Origin: JALZHR01 sp036388475
GTDB taxonomy: Bacteria; Acidobacteriota; Blastocatellia; Pyrinomonadales; Pyrinomonadaceae
DNA: 64,000 nucleotides
Direction: 5' to 3'
Assembly (NCBI GenBank): GCA_036388475.1
Contig: DASVRT010000053.1
Span: forward strand, 62,001 to 126,000
Part shown: one piece after another, positions 24,628-33,273 of the stretch
Numbering within the stretch: position 1 is the stretch's first letter
Layout of the letters: each line of letters starts with the position of its first letter
Made by a program: the position numbers and the translations under genes
The notes under the pieces: model-generated
Told to the model about the DNA's origin: nothing
What the model saw: only the letters and a program-made list of their open reading frames with translations
The model's database searches: none

Positions 24628-26208
24628 TTACCTTTTTCTTAATTCCTTAATGCGTCTTAAAAGCTGCGGCGCGAGCTTCATCGTCTGAAACAGCGAGCCG
24701 GTCGCAAAATACTTGGCGAAACCGCGAAAAGTTTTGACGGCTTCGGGCGAATAGGGAAGCCACCAGGCGTTCGGCAGAATGGCGAAACGGTTGACGTGAA
24801 TGTGCTGCGGCTGGACGAGTTCCAGCAAGCCTTGTTTGCCGTGCGTTCTGCCGTAACCGGAATTTTTGAAGCCGCCCCACGGCGTTTGCCCGATGCCGTG
24901 CGTGTATAAAACTTCGTTGACGCAGACCGTTCCGGCTTCGATTCGTTCGGCGACTCGCTTTCCTTTCGTCAAATCTTTTGTCCAGACGCTTGCCGTCAAG
25001 CCGAATTCGCTGTCGTTCGCCAGTTGAATCGCTTCTTCTTCGGTTTTGAAAACGGCAATCGGCAGCGTCGGACCGAAAGTTTCCTCCCGCATCGCGCGCA
25101 TCGAATTGTCGGCGTTTCCGATGACGGTCGGCTCGAAAAACGAGCCTTTAAATTTCGCGTTGCGCTTGCCGCCGGTCAGGATTTTCGCGCCTTCTTCCAT
25201 AAAGCTTTCGACGTGGTCTTCGACCAGTTTCAATTGCCTTTCGCTCGACATCGCGGCGATGTCGGTCGATTCGTCGCTGCCGTAGTTTTGCCGCAGTTTT
25301 TTTGTTTTTTCGACAATCAGATTCGTAAAATCTTCCTTGATTGATTCTTCGACGTAAAGCCTCTCGACCGACGAGCAGGATTGACCGGAATTGCAGAACG
25401 CGCCCCAGATTGCCGCTTCCGCCGCGAGATTCAAGTTGGCGTCTTTGAAAACAATCATCGGGTCTTTGCCGCCGAGTTCGAGCACGACCGACGTTAAATG
25501 TTTCGCCGCCGATTCGGCGATTTTTTTGCCCGTTCCGACGCTGCCGGTAAACATAATTTTATTGACGCCCGCATCGACCAGCGCCGCGCCGGTTCTGCCG
25601 TCGCCCGTTAAAACCTGCACGATATTTGCGGGCAAACCGGCTTTTTTAAAAATCTCGCCGATTTTCAAACCGATAAAAGGCGTCAGCTCGCTCGGCTTCA
25701 GAATCACCGTGTTTCCCGCCAGCAGAGCCATCGCCGTCTCGCCCAGAGGAATGGAAAAAGGATAATTCCACGCCGGGATAATGCCGACCACGCCCAAAGG
25801 TTGATAAACGATTTTCGAATAGCGTCCCAAAGCCGCGTAAAGACCGATATTGATTTTTTCGGGCTTGAGAATTTTCGCCGCGCTGCGCGCAAAATACCGC
25901 ATTAAATCCAGAACGGGCGCGATTTCCATCGAAAGCGCTTCGGCGACCGGCTTGCCCGATTCGTCGGAAATCAGGCGCGCGATTTCTTCCATTTCCGCCA
26001 GAATCACTTCGCGGGCTTTCATCACTATCCGAGCGCGTTCTTTATACGAAGTTTCGCGCCATTGCAGAAAAGCCGCGCGCGATTTTTCGACGGCAATTTT
26101 GACATTTTCGGCGGAAGTCGCCGGAACTCTGCCGATTTCTTCGCCGGTGGCTGGATTGCAGGAAATGATTTCTTCGTGTTTGGTCGGAAATGAAAGAACT
26201 GCGCTCAT
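24628..26208 (-). CDS. aldehyde dehydrogenase, second copy
   Basis: The 526-residue enzyme shows IPAWNYPFSIPLGE, MFTGSVGTGKKIAE, the base in LELGGKDPM and the nucleophile in NSGQSCSSVERLYVEE. A C-terminal tail rich in Lys/Arg and hydrophobic residues (FRGFAKYFATGSLFQTMKLA) goes beyond the fold, as in ALDHs linked to membranes or to long-chain substrates. The start has GGAGAAATT. It lies eight bases after the preceding leftward gene and probably shares its message. Confidence 0.88.
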   Translation of the reverse strand: MSAVLSFPTKHEEIISCNPATGEEIGRVPATSAENVKIAVEKSRAAFLQWRETSYKERARIVMKAREVILAEMEEIARLISDESGKPVAEALSMEIAPVLDLMRYFARSAAKILKPEKINIGLYAALGRYSKIVYQPLGVVGIIPAWNYPFSIPLGETAMALLAGNTVILKPSELTPFIGLKIGEIFKKAGLPANIVQVLTGDGRTGAALVDAGVNKIMFTGSVGTGKKIAESAAKHLTSVVLELGGKDPMIVFKDANLNLAAEAAIWGAFCNSGQSCSSVERLYVEESIKEDFTNLIVEKTKKLRQNYGSDESTDIAAMSSERQLKLVEDHVESFMEEGAKILTGGKRNAKFKGSFFEPTVIGNADNSMRAMREETFGPTLPIAVFKTEEEAIQLANDSEFGLTASVWTKDLTKGKRVAERIEAGTVCVNEVLYTHGIGQTPWGGFKNSGYGRTHGKQGLLELVQPQHIHVNRFAILPNAWWLPYSPEAVKTFRGFAKYFATGSLFQTMKLAPQLLRRIKELRKR

Positions 26209-26216
26209 AATTTCTC

Positions 26217-26879
26217 CTATTGGTCGTCTTTCGCCGATGATTTCGTGCGTTTTTCGGTTTTGATGACAAAACCTTTTTCCGGTGTTTTCCGGTTATATTG
26301 CAGACGCGAAAATTCGTACACGCTCGTATTGTTTTCGCCGTAAATTTCCTTTTCCGATTCGATGGTCAAAACGTCGGCTTTAAACGATAGAATCAGCGTT
26401 TCGTTGTCTATCGCCTCGTTTATTATTATTTCCGGGCTGACCATTGAAATGTTTTCCAGGCAAAGCGAAAGCGGCACGGATTTCTTTTTAATCAAACGCA
26501 GATTCGCGCCGAGTCGGAGCCAGACGAGCGCAAACGCCTCGCTCGCGCCGCATTGCCCGCAGGCGTTGCAATTGCCCATCGCTTCGGTCAAAACGACGAG
26601 ATAAACCTGATTATTTTTGACGGTCGCGTCAATCAATTTAAAACCGGCGGGCGATGCGGTGCATTCGCGCGCGTCCAGATTGCGTTTGTATTCTCCGGCG
26701 GCGACGTAAGGACAGCCCGCCACGTCCCGGCTTAAGTTAATCGTCGTGCTGGCTTTGCCTTTCGTCACGACGATTCCGCCCGTTTTGTTGCCGCGCAAGC
26801 TGATTTTTTGCGCCGCCGTTTGCGCCGAAACGCAATTCAAAAACAGGAAAAATAATAAGCTGAAGATTATTGTTCGCAT
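26217..26879 (-). CDS. exported hypothetical protein
   Basis: The ATG at 26879 gives 220 residues; a TTG seven codons earlier is less likely. A signal peptide (IIFSLLFFLFLNCVSAQ) precedes a beta-rich chain with four Cys near the middle: CPYVAAGEYKRNLDARECTAS and GNCNACGQCGASEAF. The CNACGQC cluster may bind metal or form disulfides. I do not recognise the family. It is probably co-transcribed with the downstream ALDH. Confidence 0.6.
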   Translation of the reverse strand: MRTIIFSLLFFLFLNCVSAQTAAQKISLRGNKTGGIVVTKGKASTTINLSRDVAGCPYVAAGEYKRNLDARECTASPAGFKLIDATVKNNQVYLVVLTEAMGNCNACGQCGASEAFALVWLRLGANLRLIKKKSVPLSLCLENISMVSPEIIINEAIDNETLILSFKADVLTIESEKEIYGENNTSVYEFSRLQYNRKTPEKGFVIKTEKRTKSSAKDDQ

Positions 26880-26920
26880 AAAATTTCGGAATATTTTCAA
26901 GCCGTCTGAAATTGCAATAT

Positions 26921-26995
26921 AAGCGGAAACGCGGGCGGTGATAAAGCGTGTTTCTTAAGTTGGCTAACACGCTCCGTCACCGCCCGCTTTCTGCC
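26921..26995. repeat. long imperfect palindrome, copy 2
   Basis: The left arm starts aagcggaaacgcggg and contains aaagcgtgtt. The right arm has aacacgctccgtcaccg and ends gctttctgcc. The arms pair over GCGGGCGGTGA and AGCGTGTT. Both ends match the palindrome at 7642-7732, so it is a dispersed family. It lies in the divergent gap before the Lrp gene. Confidence 0.7.
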
Positions 26996-27128
26996 TTCGT
27001 GTTAAATTTATTTTCAAAAATTAGTTGGAAAGATAACATATTTTCGCCTGTTCGGGCACGAATACTCTATTCGATAGCCGCAGGCAAACGGATTCTTCCA
27101 AAAAATATTTGCCTGGTTAAATGAGATA

Positions 27129-27157
27129 TTGACAGGTTATTTTCAGAATGTTATTCT
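27129..27157 (+). promoter_or_regulatory. promoter of the Lrp/AsnC gene
   Basis: TTGACA at 27129-27134 is followed after exactly 17 bases by TATTCT at 27152-27157. The ATG is 22 bases further on. Confidence 0.7.
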
Positions 27158-27158
27158 G
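27144..27158. promoter_or_regulatory. probable Lrp/AsnC operator
   Basis: CAGAATGTTATTCTG is a perfect 15-base palindrome (CAGAAT, GTT spacer partly symmetric, ATTCTG). It fits the general Lrp consensus YAGHAWATTWTDCTR and covers the -10 box of the regulator's own promoter, so binding should block RNA polymerase. Confidence 0.65.
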
Positions 27159-27178
27159 GAAAAGGTTAAAAATTCAGA

Positions 27179-27676
27179 ATGATTAATGATATTGACAAAC
27201 AAATACTGAACATTGTTCAGAAAGATGCGCGAATTTCCAATGCGGAAATCGCGCGACAGGTCGGGCTTGCGCCGTCCGCCGTGCTGGAGCGCGTGCGCAA
27301 GCTGGAAGAGCGCGGCGTGATTCGCGGTTACGAGACGAAAATTGACGCCACCGAGGTCGGTTTCGGTCTGACGGCGTTTGTTTTCGTGCGCACGAGCGTC
27401 TGCGGCGAGCTTGACGAAACGCTGGCGCAGATTCCCGAAGTTTTGGAGGTTCACGACGTGGCGGGCGAAGATTGTTATTTGCTGAAAGTTCGCGCCGAAA
27501 ACACGGACGAACTCGGAAATCTTTTGCGCGAGAAGTTAAAACCGATACCCGAAATTATCTCGACGCGGACGACCGTAGTGCTTAAAACTATTAAGGAAAC
27601 GACGGCTTTGCCGCTCAATAAGTTAAACGAAGACTCAACCGCCGACCCGAAAAGGCGCGGCAAAAAAGACAAATGA
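27179..27676 (+). CDS. Lrp/AsnC family transcriptional regulator
   Basis: The N-terminal helix-turn-helix reads IDKQILNIVQKDARISNAEI then LAPSAVLERVRKLEERGVI. The RAM ligand domain follows (VFVRTSVCGELDETLAQIP, DVAGEDCYLLKVRAEN). The 165 residues fit the family, with an extra basic tail KRRGKKDK. It senses amino acids and controls amino acid transport or catabolism. An operator-like palindrome overlaps its promoter, and an EamA exporter follows 29 bases downstream on the same strand, a common pair in amino acid export. Confidence 0.9.
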   Translation: MINDIDKQILNIVQKDARISNAEIARQVGLAPSAVLERVRKLEERGVIRGYETKIDATEVGFGLTAFVFVRTSVCGELDETLAQIPEVLEVHDVAGEDCYLLKVRAENTDELGNLLREKLKPIPEIISTRTTVVLKTIKETTALPLNKLNEDSTADPKRRGKKDK

Positions 27677-27705
27677 AATCTTAAAGACTAAGGGGTTTTT
27701 TAGAC

Positions 27706-28746
27706 ATGCAGGGACAGGCAATTATAACAAAAACAAATTATTCGAGCCGACGCAACGTGATTTTACTGGTGGCGGCGTTTGCGGCGGTTTATATTTTCTG
27801 GGGTTCGACCTATCTGGCAATCAAATACGCGATTGAAACGCTGCCGCCGTTTCTGATGGCGGGCGCGCGTTTCATTTTTGCGGGTTCGATTCTTTACGTC
27901 TGGGCGCTGGTTTCCAAAGATTACGAAAAGCCGAGCGCGGCGCATTGGAAAACGAGCTTTATCGTCGGAACGCTTTTGCTTTTGGGCGGCAACGGCGGCG
28001 TCGTTTTCGCTGAACATTATATTTCTTCGAGCCTTGCCGCCCTGCTCGTAGCTACCGAGCCTTTCTGGATTGTTCTGCTCGGCTGGCTCTGGCTGAAAGG
28101 CGCGCGTCCGAACCTGAAGGTCGCGCTCGGACTGGTCATCGGTTTTCTCGGCGTCTGGCTTTTAATCAGCGGTCAAAACACGAGCGGCACCGGCGCCGGA
28201 GCAGCGTCGGCAGGCGACTCGATGCAGATTATTAGCACGATTGCTATAATCGCGGCGGCGTTTTCGTGGGCGGTCGGCTCGATTTACGGTCTGCGCTCGC
28301 CGGTTCCGAAATCGTCTTTATTGACGGCTGGAATGCAGATGATTTCCGGCGGCTCGGTTCTGCTTCTGGTTAGTTTATTGTTGGGCGAATGGTCGAAATT
28401 CAGCCTCGCCGAAGTTTCGGCAAATTCGTGGTTCGGGCTGATTTATTTAATCATTTTCGGCTCGCTCATCGGCTTTACCGCTTACAGCTGGCTTTTAAAA
28501 AACGCGCCGCCGGCGATGGTTGCGACTTACGCTTACGTCAATCCGGTTATCGCCGTTTTTCTCGGCTGGCTCATCGCGAATGAATCTTTTACCGGACAGA
28601 TGCTGCTCGGCGCGAGCGTCATTGTCGGCTCGGTCGTGCTGATAACTTCGCAGAATAAAGAAAAAGAAGAAACGCTTCCGGAAAATGAAATTCACGAATC
28701 GCAGATTCCGCCGGAAAACAGCCGGGCTTTATCGGCTTCGGCTTAA
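27706..28746 (+). CDS. EamA-family (DMT) exporter
   Basis: Ten hydrophobic segments form two EamA repeats: FAAVYIFWGSTYLAIKYAIE near the start and AYVNPVIAVFLGWLIANE near the end. The 346-residue length fits drug/metabolite exporters, many of which pump amino acids or related compounds. Its place after an Lrp/AsnC regulator supports an amino acid-type substrate. A strong terminator follows. The C-terminal 25 residues are polar and acidic. Confidence 0.88.
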   Translation: MQGQAIITKTNYSSRRNVILLVAAFAAVYIFWGSTYLAIKYAIETLPPFLMAGARFIFAGSILYVWALVSKDYEKPSAAHWKTSFIVGTLLLLGGNGGVVFAEHYISSSLAALLVATEPFWIVLLGWLWLKGARPNLKVALGLVIGFLGVWLLISGQNTSGTGAGAASAGDSMQIISTIAIIAAAFSWAVGSIYGLRSPVPKSSLLTAGMQMISGGSVLLLVSLLLGEWSKFSLAEVSANSWFGLIYLIIFGSLIGFTAYSWLLKNAPPAMVATYAYVNPVIAVFLGWLIANESFTGQMLLGASVIVGSVVLITSQNKEKEETLPENEIHESQIPPENSRALSASA

Positions 28747-28750
28747 AATA

Positions 28751-28782
28751 AAAAAGCGCGTTTAATTTGACGCGCTTTTTTA
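28751..28782. terminator. bidirectional terminator
   Basis: Arms AAAAAGCGCG and CGCGCTTTTT enclose ten bases and are followed by T-rich sequence. It separates the convergent exporter and Uma2 genes. Confidence 0.8.
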
Positions 28783-28784
28783 TT

Positions 28785-29273
28785 TTAATTTTCATTTCCA
28801 ATCGAAATCTTTTTCGGAAACGCGGGAAACCATACGGAATCTTCAAGTTCGCCCGCCTCATTAAAAAAACTGATTTCGTCGTATTCATTGCAAATCCAGA
28901 CTTCTTTCGCGCCTTTTTCAAAATAAAGCGAGCGTTTCGTTTCCATTTCCCGGTTCGTGTTGCTCATCGAAACAACCTCGACGCAGATTTCGGGAGCAAT
29001 CGAAGCGTCGGTTTCGTTCTTAATTTTCTGGATAATTTCCATCGAAGCCCAGGCAGCATCGGCGACTTTCGTTCCTTTACTGGTGCGAATCGCGCATTCA
29101 ACCATTGCTATACCTTCCGGGCGCATTGCCTTCATTAAAGAGGAAATTTCGCCCTGATAAATTGAATGCCCGATTTTGACCGGATTCATAATGATTTCTC
29201 CGTATTCGTTTGTCTCGATTTTGAAAGGCAAATCCCGCAAACTCGGATGATTTATAACTTCCGCCCAATCCAT
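28785..29273 (-). CDS. Uma2-family protein (DUF820)
   Basis: The 162-residue protein has GEIIMNPVKIGHSIYQGEIS, then the nuclease core: VADAAWAS, PEICVEVVSMSNTNREMETK and YFEKGAKEVWICNEYDEISFF. This is the PD-(D/E)xK-like pattern (D, ExVE, K) of the Uma2/DUF820 family. These proteins are thought to be nuclease-like, but their biological role is unknown. It follows alaS across a hairpin. Confidence 0.83.
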   Translation of the reverse strand: MDWAEVINHPSLRDLPFKIETNEYGEIIMNPVKIGHSIYQGEISSLMKAMRPEGIAMVECAIRTSKGTKVADAAWASMEIIQKIKNETDASIAPEICVEVVSMSNTNREMETKRSLYFEKGAKEVWICNEYDEISFFNEAGELEDSVWFPAFPKKISIGNEN

Positions 29274-29286
29274 AATTTCACCTCTG

Positions 29287-29335
29287 GAAAATCAACCGCA
29301 GACATTTTACCGGCATTTATCTGCGGTTGATTTTC
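29287..29335 (-). terminator. hairpin between alaS and the Uma2 gene
   Basis: Perfect 16-base arms GAAAATCAACCGCAGA and TCTGCGGTTGATTTTC flank a 17-base loop. It begins at the base after the alaS stop. On the minus strand the stem ends in TTTTC, so termination may be incomplete. Confidence 0.6.
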
Positions 29336-32086
29336 TTAATTCAACATTTGCTCGACGACGCCGTAACTCGCCTGCAAAGCGTCACTTAGCTTGCTCGCGT
29401 CGGTTCCGCCGCCTTCCGCCATATCGGGTTTGCCGCCGCCGCGACCGCCGACCAGCGGCGCGATTTCCTGCACGATGCGCCCGGCTTTCACCTTTCCGGT
29501 CAAATCGTCGGACACGCGCACGATAAACGACACTTTGTCTTCTTCGCTGCGAGCCAGAACGACGACGCCGGATTTCAGTTTTGCCAGCAGCGTGTCGGAC
29601 AAATGCCGCATTCCGCCTTTGTCCAAGCCTTCGACGATTTTCGCCAGCACTTTGACGCCGTTGATTTCCTTCGCTTCGTCGCCGTTTGCCGAAGCCGCCC
29701 CGATTGCGCCGGTCGCAATCTTCATCTTCAATTCTTCGACTTCGCGGCGCGTGCGTTTCAATTCTTCCTGCAATTTTTCGATTGCCGCCGGTAGCTGGTC
29801 GCGCTGCGTGCGCAAAACGCCGAGCGATTTTTCGATTAATTTTTCGTCTTCTCGGAAACGCTCGAACGCGTCGAAGCCCGTAATCGCGCGGATGCGGCGC
29901 ACGCCCGAAGCAATCGCCTCGTCCGAAACGATTTTAAAACTGCCGATGTCGCCCGTCGCGCGAACGTGCGTTCCGCCGCAAAGCTCTTTCGAGAAAACGC
30001 CTTCGCCGACGCTCAAAACGCGCACGTTCGCGCCGTATTTTTCGCCGAAAAGCGCCACCGCGCCGGTGCGCATCGCTTCTTCAATCGCCATTATATTTGT
30101 CTGCACAGGCTCGTTCTGCAAAATATAGCGGTTGACCAAATCCTCGATTTCCTTAATTTCGGCTTCATTCAAAGGCTGATAATGCGTGAAATCAAAGCGC
30201 AGATAATTCGGCGCGACGACCGAACCGGCTTGCTTGACGTGCGTGCCGACAACTTCCTTCAAAGCCGCGTGAACCAGATGCGTCGCCGTATGATTTCTCC
30301 GCGTCGCATCGCGTTTTTCCGTATCAACCGTCGCCGTCACAATATCGTTGACTTTGATTGCGCCCTTTTCGACTTTCGATTTATGCAGAATCAAACCCGC
30401 GACGGGCGAAAATGTATCGAGAACTTTAGCTTCAAAGTTGTCTCTCAACTCTTCTTTATAATCAAACAAAACATCTAGTTTCTCTTCTTTTGTAACAGTT
30501 TTTCTTAAATTGCCGCTATCACCAACTTGTCCGCCGGATTCAGCATAAAAAGGCGTTTGGTCAAGAACAATCAAACCTTCTTCGCCTTCTGCAAGTTCTT
30601 CAATTTCCTGTTCGTTTTTGAGCAAAGCGACGACTTTCGCATCTTTAAACTGCGTTGTTTCGTAGCCGTGAAATTGATTCGCGCCGACTTTTTCCGCAAT
30701 TTCGTGATAAATCGGGCTAACTACCGATTTACGCTCGGTTTTACCGACCGCGCTCTGCGATTGAATTTCCTGCAAAGCCCTGTCAAATCTTTGGTTAAAA
30801 TCGTCTTCGCCGAGTTCGATTCCTTTTTCTTCCAATTTGATTCGCACCAAATCGCGTGGCGTTCCGAAAGTGTCGTAAAGTCTGGCAAATTCTATAAAAT
30901 CAGCTTCATCGTTTTTCGCAAAAAATTCATCGAGTTTCTGTAACCCGACCGTCATCGTATTGCCGAATCGCTCTTCTTCGAGCCGCACCATTTTGCCGAT
31001 AAATTCGCGCTGCGTTTCGAGTTCGGGATAAGCTTCGCGCATATGTTCGACGACGAAATCGCAAACCTTGTTGAAAAACAAATCGTTGAAACCTAAATGC
31101 TCGCGCCCGTGATAAATCGCGCGGCGCATAATTTTTCTGAGAACGTAAGCGCGTCCTTCGTTGCCGGGCAAAATTCCGTCGGCGATTGAGAAAGCGGTCG
31201 CTCTCGCGTGGTCTGCAACAACGCGCATCGCAAAGCCTTCCTGTGATTCATACACGTATTTTTTGCCCGCCAGCTCGGCGATAAAATTGATAATCGGTTT
31301 GATGAGCGAAGTTTCATAATTTGAATGAACGCCTTCCATCACGACCGTTATTCGTTCGAGTCCGCCGCCGGTATCGACCGACGGCGCGGGCAGTAGCTCA
31401 AGCTTGTAAACGCCTTTTTCCGTCTCGACGCGGTTATACTGCATAAAGACGAGATTCCAGATTTCCATCGTCAAATCGCCTTCGTCGGCGTTGACCAAAT
31501 CGGCGCGGTTTTTTTCGGGGTTTTCCGGCTCGTCGCCGAGATAATAATTGATTTCCGTATTCGGTCCGCAAGGTCCGGTGTCAGCCATCTGCCAGAAATT
31601 ATCTTTCCGGGAAAAAGGCAGAACGCGTTCGGGCTGCGCGCCCATCGCAATCCATAAATCGCGCGCTTCCGTGTCGGCGGCAACTTCGTCGTCGCCCTCG
31701 AAATACGTGAACCAGAGGCGATTGATGTCGAGCTTTAATTCATTGGTGAGAAAATCCCAGGCAAACTCAATCGCTTCTTTTTTGAAATAATCGCCGAACG
31801 AAAAATTGCCGAGCATCTCGAAAAACGTGTGATGCCGCGCCGTTTTTCCGACTTCGTCGAGGTCGTTGTGCTTGCCGCCGGCGCGGATGCATTTCTGCGA
31901 TGAAACGGCGCGTTTGTAATCGCGTTTTTCGTTGCCGAGAAAAACGTCTTTGAACTGATTCATTCCCGCGTTGGTGAATAAAATCGTCGGGTCGTCCGGC
32001 GGGAAAACCGGGCTGGAATGGACAATTTTGTGCCCGCGTTCATTAAAATATTCAATAAATTTTTGTCTGACTTCGTTTCCGTTCAT
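29336..32086 (-). CDS. alaS: alanyl-tRNA synthetase
   Basis: The 916 residues begin MNGNEVRQKFIEYFNERGHK and include PTILFTNAGMNQFKD of the class II aminoacylation site, the anticodon-independent tRNA-recognition region, the editing domain HTATHLVHAAL with zinc ligands, and CGGTHVRATGDIGSF. A coiled region and a C-terminal oligomerisation domain with GGRGGGKPDMAEGGG complete it. It charges tRNA-Ala and edits Ser/Gly mistakes. Length and all motifs are normal. Confidence 0.97.
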   Translation of the reverse strand: MNGNEVRQKFIEYFNERGHKIVHSSPVFPPDDPTILFTNAGMNQFKDVFLGNEKRDYKRAVSSQKCIRAGGKHNDLDEVGKTARHHTFFEMLGNFSFGDYFKKEAIEFAWDFLTNELKLDINRLWFTYFEGDDEVAADTEARDLWIAMGAQPERVLPFSRKDNFWQMADTGPCGPNTEINYYLGDEPENPEKNRADLVNADEGDLTMEIWNLVFMQYNRVETEKGVYKLELLPAPSVDTGGGLERITVVMEGVHSNYETSLIKPIINFIAELAGKKYVYESQEGFAMRVVADHARATAFSIADGILPGNEGRAYVLRKIMRRAIYHGREHLGFNDLFFNKVCDFVVEHMREAYPELETQREFIGKMVRLEEERFGNTMTVGLQKLDEFFAKNDEADFIEFARLYDTFGTPRDLVRIKLEEKGIELGEDDFNQRFDRALQEIQSQSAVGKTERKSVVSPIYHEIAEKVGANQFHGYETTQFKDAKVVALLKNEQEIEELAEGEEGLIVLDQTPFYAESGGQVGDSGNLRKTVTKEEKLDVLFDYKEELRDNFEAKVLDTFSPVAGLILHKSKVEKGAIKVNDIVTATVDTEKRDATRRNHTATHLVHAALKEVVGTHVKQAGSVVAPNYLRFDFTHYQPLNEAEIKEIEDLVNRYILQNEPVQTNIMAIEEAMRTGAVALFGEKYGANVRVLSVGEGVFSKELCGGTHVRATGDIGSFKIVSDEAIASGVRRIRAITGFDAFERFREDEKLIEKSLGVLRTQRDQLPAAIEKLQEELKRTRREVEELKMKIATGAIGAASANGDEAKEINGVKVLAKIVEGLDKGGMRHLSDTLLAKLKSGVVVLARSEEDKVSFIVRVSDDLTGKVKAGRIVQEIAPLVGGRGGGKPDMAEGGGTDASKLSDALQASYGVVEQMLN

Positions 32087-32178
32087 AAAAGTAAAAAAAG
32101 TGCTTTAAAGATAAAGAAAAATTCTAGCACAAAGCGATATGCAAAGCATTTGACAACAAAATACCGGCTTATTCACGG

Positions 32179-32526
32179 TTAAATGATTTGTTCCAAGATT
32201 GATTCGCCCGCCGAAAAGTCGCCGCTCGTCCAATGCCATTTTTCGTAAAGTCTGAGCCGACCGTCAGACAAAACTTCCGGCGTCGAGCGGCATTTTCCGG
32301 TCATTAATTCGCCCCGTTTATTCAGATGCCGGTAGCGCATTTCGAGCGAATCGTCCGGCAAAACTTTGGCAATCAAGTTGCCGAAAACAATCTCGCCGCC
32401 CGCGTATTCCGCCCAGACCAGTTTGTCTTGCTGATGATAATGAAACGTCGTATCCTGAGAAACTTCGCCGGTTTCGGAATTGGCGACGGATTTGAAAGTG
32501 CGGTTGTCGTAATTGATTTTATTCAT
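32179..32526 (-). CDS. conserved small beta-rich protein
   Basis: The 115 residues consist of alternating polar beta strands (YDNRTFKSVANSETGEVSQ, LVWAEYAGGEIVFGNLIAKV, LEMRYRHLNKRGELMTGKC, RLRLYEKWHWTSGDFSAG). The pattern matches a widespread small protein that is sometimes labelled N-acetylglutamate synthase in databases, though nothing in it looks like an acetyltransferase. No signal peptide. Function unknown. Confidence 0.65.
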   Translation of the reverse strand: MNKINYDNRTFKSVANSETGEVSQDTTFHYHQQDKLVWAEYAGGEIVFGNLIAKVLPDDSLEMRYRHLNKRGELMTGKCRSTPEVLSDGRLRLYEKWHWTSGDFSAGESILEQII

Positions 32527-32530
32527 TTAT

Positions 32531-32633
32531 TTAACGCAAGGGCGCAAAAAAGCAAAGGCGCAAGGATAGAAAAAACGCTTTTTTTGATTTAAATTTCCTT
32601 TGCGTCCTTATCGCCTCGCGGCTTTGCGTTAAA
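32531..32633. repeat. inverted repeat between recX and a small gene
   Basis: The left arm has aacgcaagggcgc and caaaggcgcaagga; the right arm has tcctttgcgtcc and ggctttgcgtt. The arms pair imperfectly. The element fills the gap between two leftward genes, as the period-7 elements do, but with longer, less regular units. Confidence 0.6.
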
Positions 32634-32635
32634 AA

Positions 32636-33190
32636 TCATTCCGATTCAAAATCTTTGTTTGAAATCTCGCGCATTTTGCCGCTCACCAAATCGTAAGAAA
32701 AACCTTGCCGCAAAAGGAAATCGTAAAATTTTTTCGTGTCTTCGCGCGTTTCGGGTTTGCCCTTTAAACGGATGCGTTTTTTGATTGCCGCTTCGACCAA
32801 ACCGGCTTCGGGCGTTTCTTCAAAAACTTTTTCGAGCGCGGCGTCGGCGGTTTCTTTCGGAACTTTTTTGAGCGCCAGCTTTTGCTGCAAAATTCTTTTG
32901 CCCTGCGGTTTCTGGCGGATTTTCGAGGCGGCGAAATCCTTTGCAAACTGCTCGTCGTTCAAATACCCGTATTCTTCGAGTTTCGCAATCACGTCATCGA
33001 CAATTTCTTCGTTCGTCCAGTTTTTTTCCAGCAGGCGTTCACGTAATTCGGCAATCGAGCGCCATTTGAAGGTCAGCAGGCGAATGGCGCGGTCGAACGT
33101 TCGCCGTCGCGCCTTCTCGATGTCTTTAATCTCGCGCGGCTCTTCCGCGTCCTCGCCGAAATTTTTTCGCTTCCAGTTGTTTCGCAGCAT
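32636..33190 (-). CDS. recX: RecX family regulatory protein
   Basis: The 184-residue protein shows ARRRTFDRAIRLLTFKWRSI, LRERLLEKNWTNEEIVDDVI and EYGYLNDEQFAKDFAASKIR, the triple-helix repeats of RecX, and ends DFLLRQGFSYDLVSGKM. RecX limits RecA filament growth. recA is not in the window, so this copy is unlinked. Confidence 0.87.
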   Translation of the reverse strand: MLRNNWKRKNFGEDAEEPREIKDIEKARRRTFDRAIRLLTFKWRSIAELRERLLEKNWTNEEIVDDVIAKLEEYGYLNDEQFAKDFAASKIRQKPQGKRILQQKLALKKVPKETADAALEKVFEETPEAGLVEAAIKKRIRLKGKPETREDTKKFYDFLLRQGFSYDLVSGKMREISNKDFESE

Positions 33191-33273
33191 TCTTTATATA
33201 ATTATACCGCTAAACGCGCGAAAAAGACGGATTTGGAAAACGACCGCGGAAACGTGTAAGGTAAAACTTAAAT

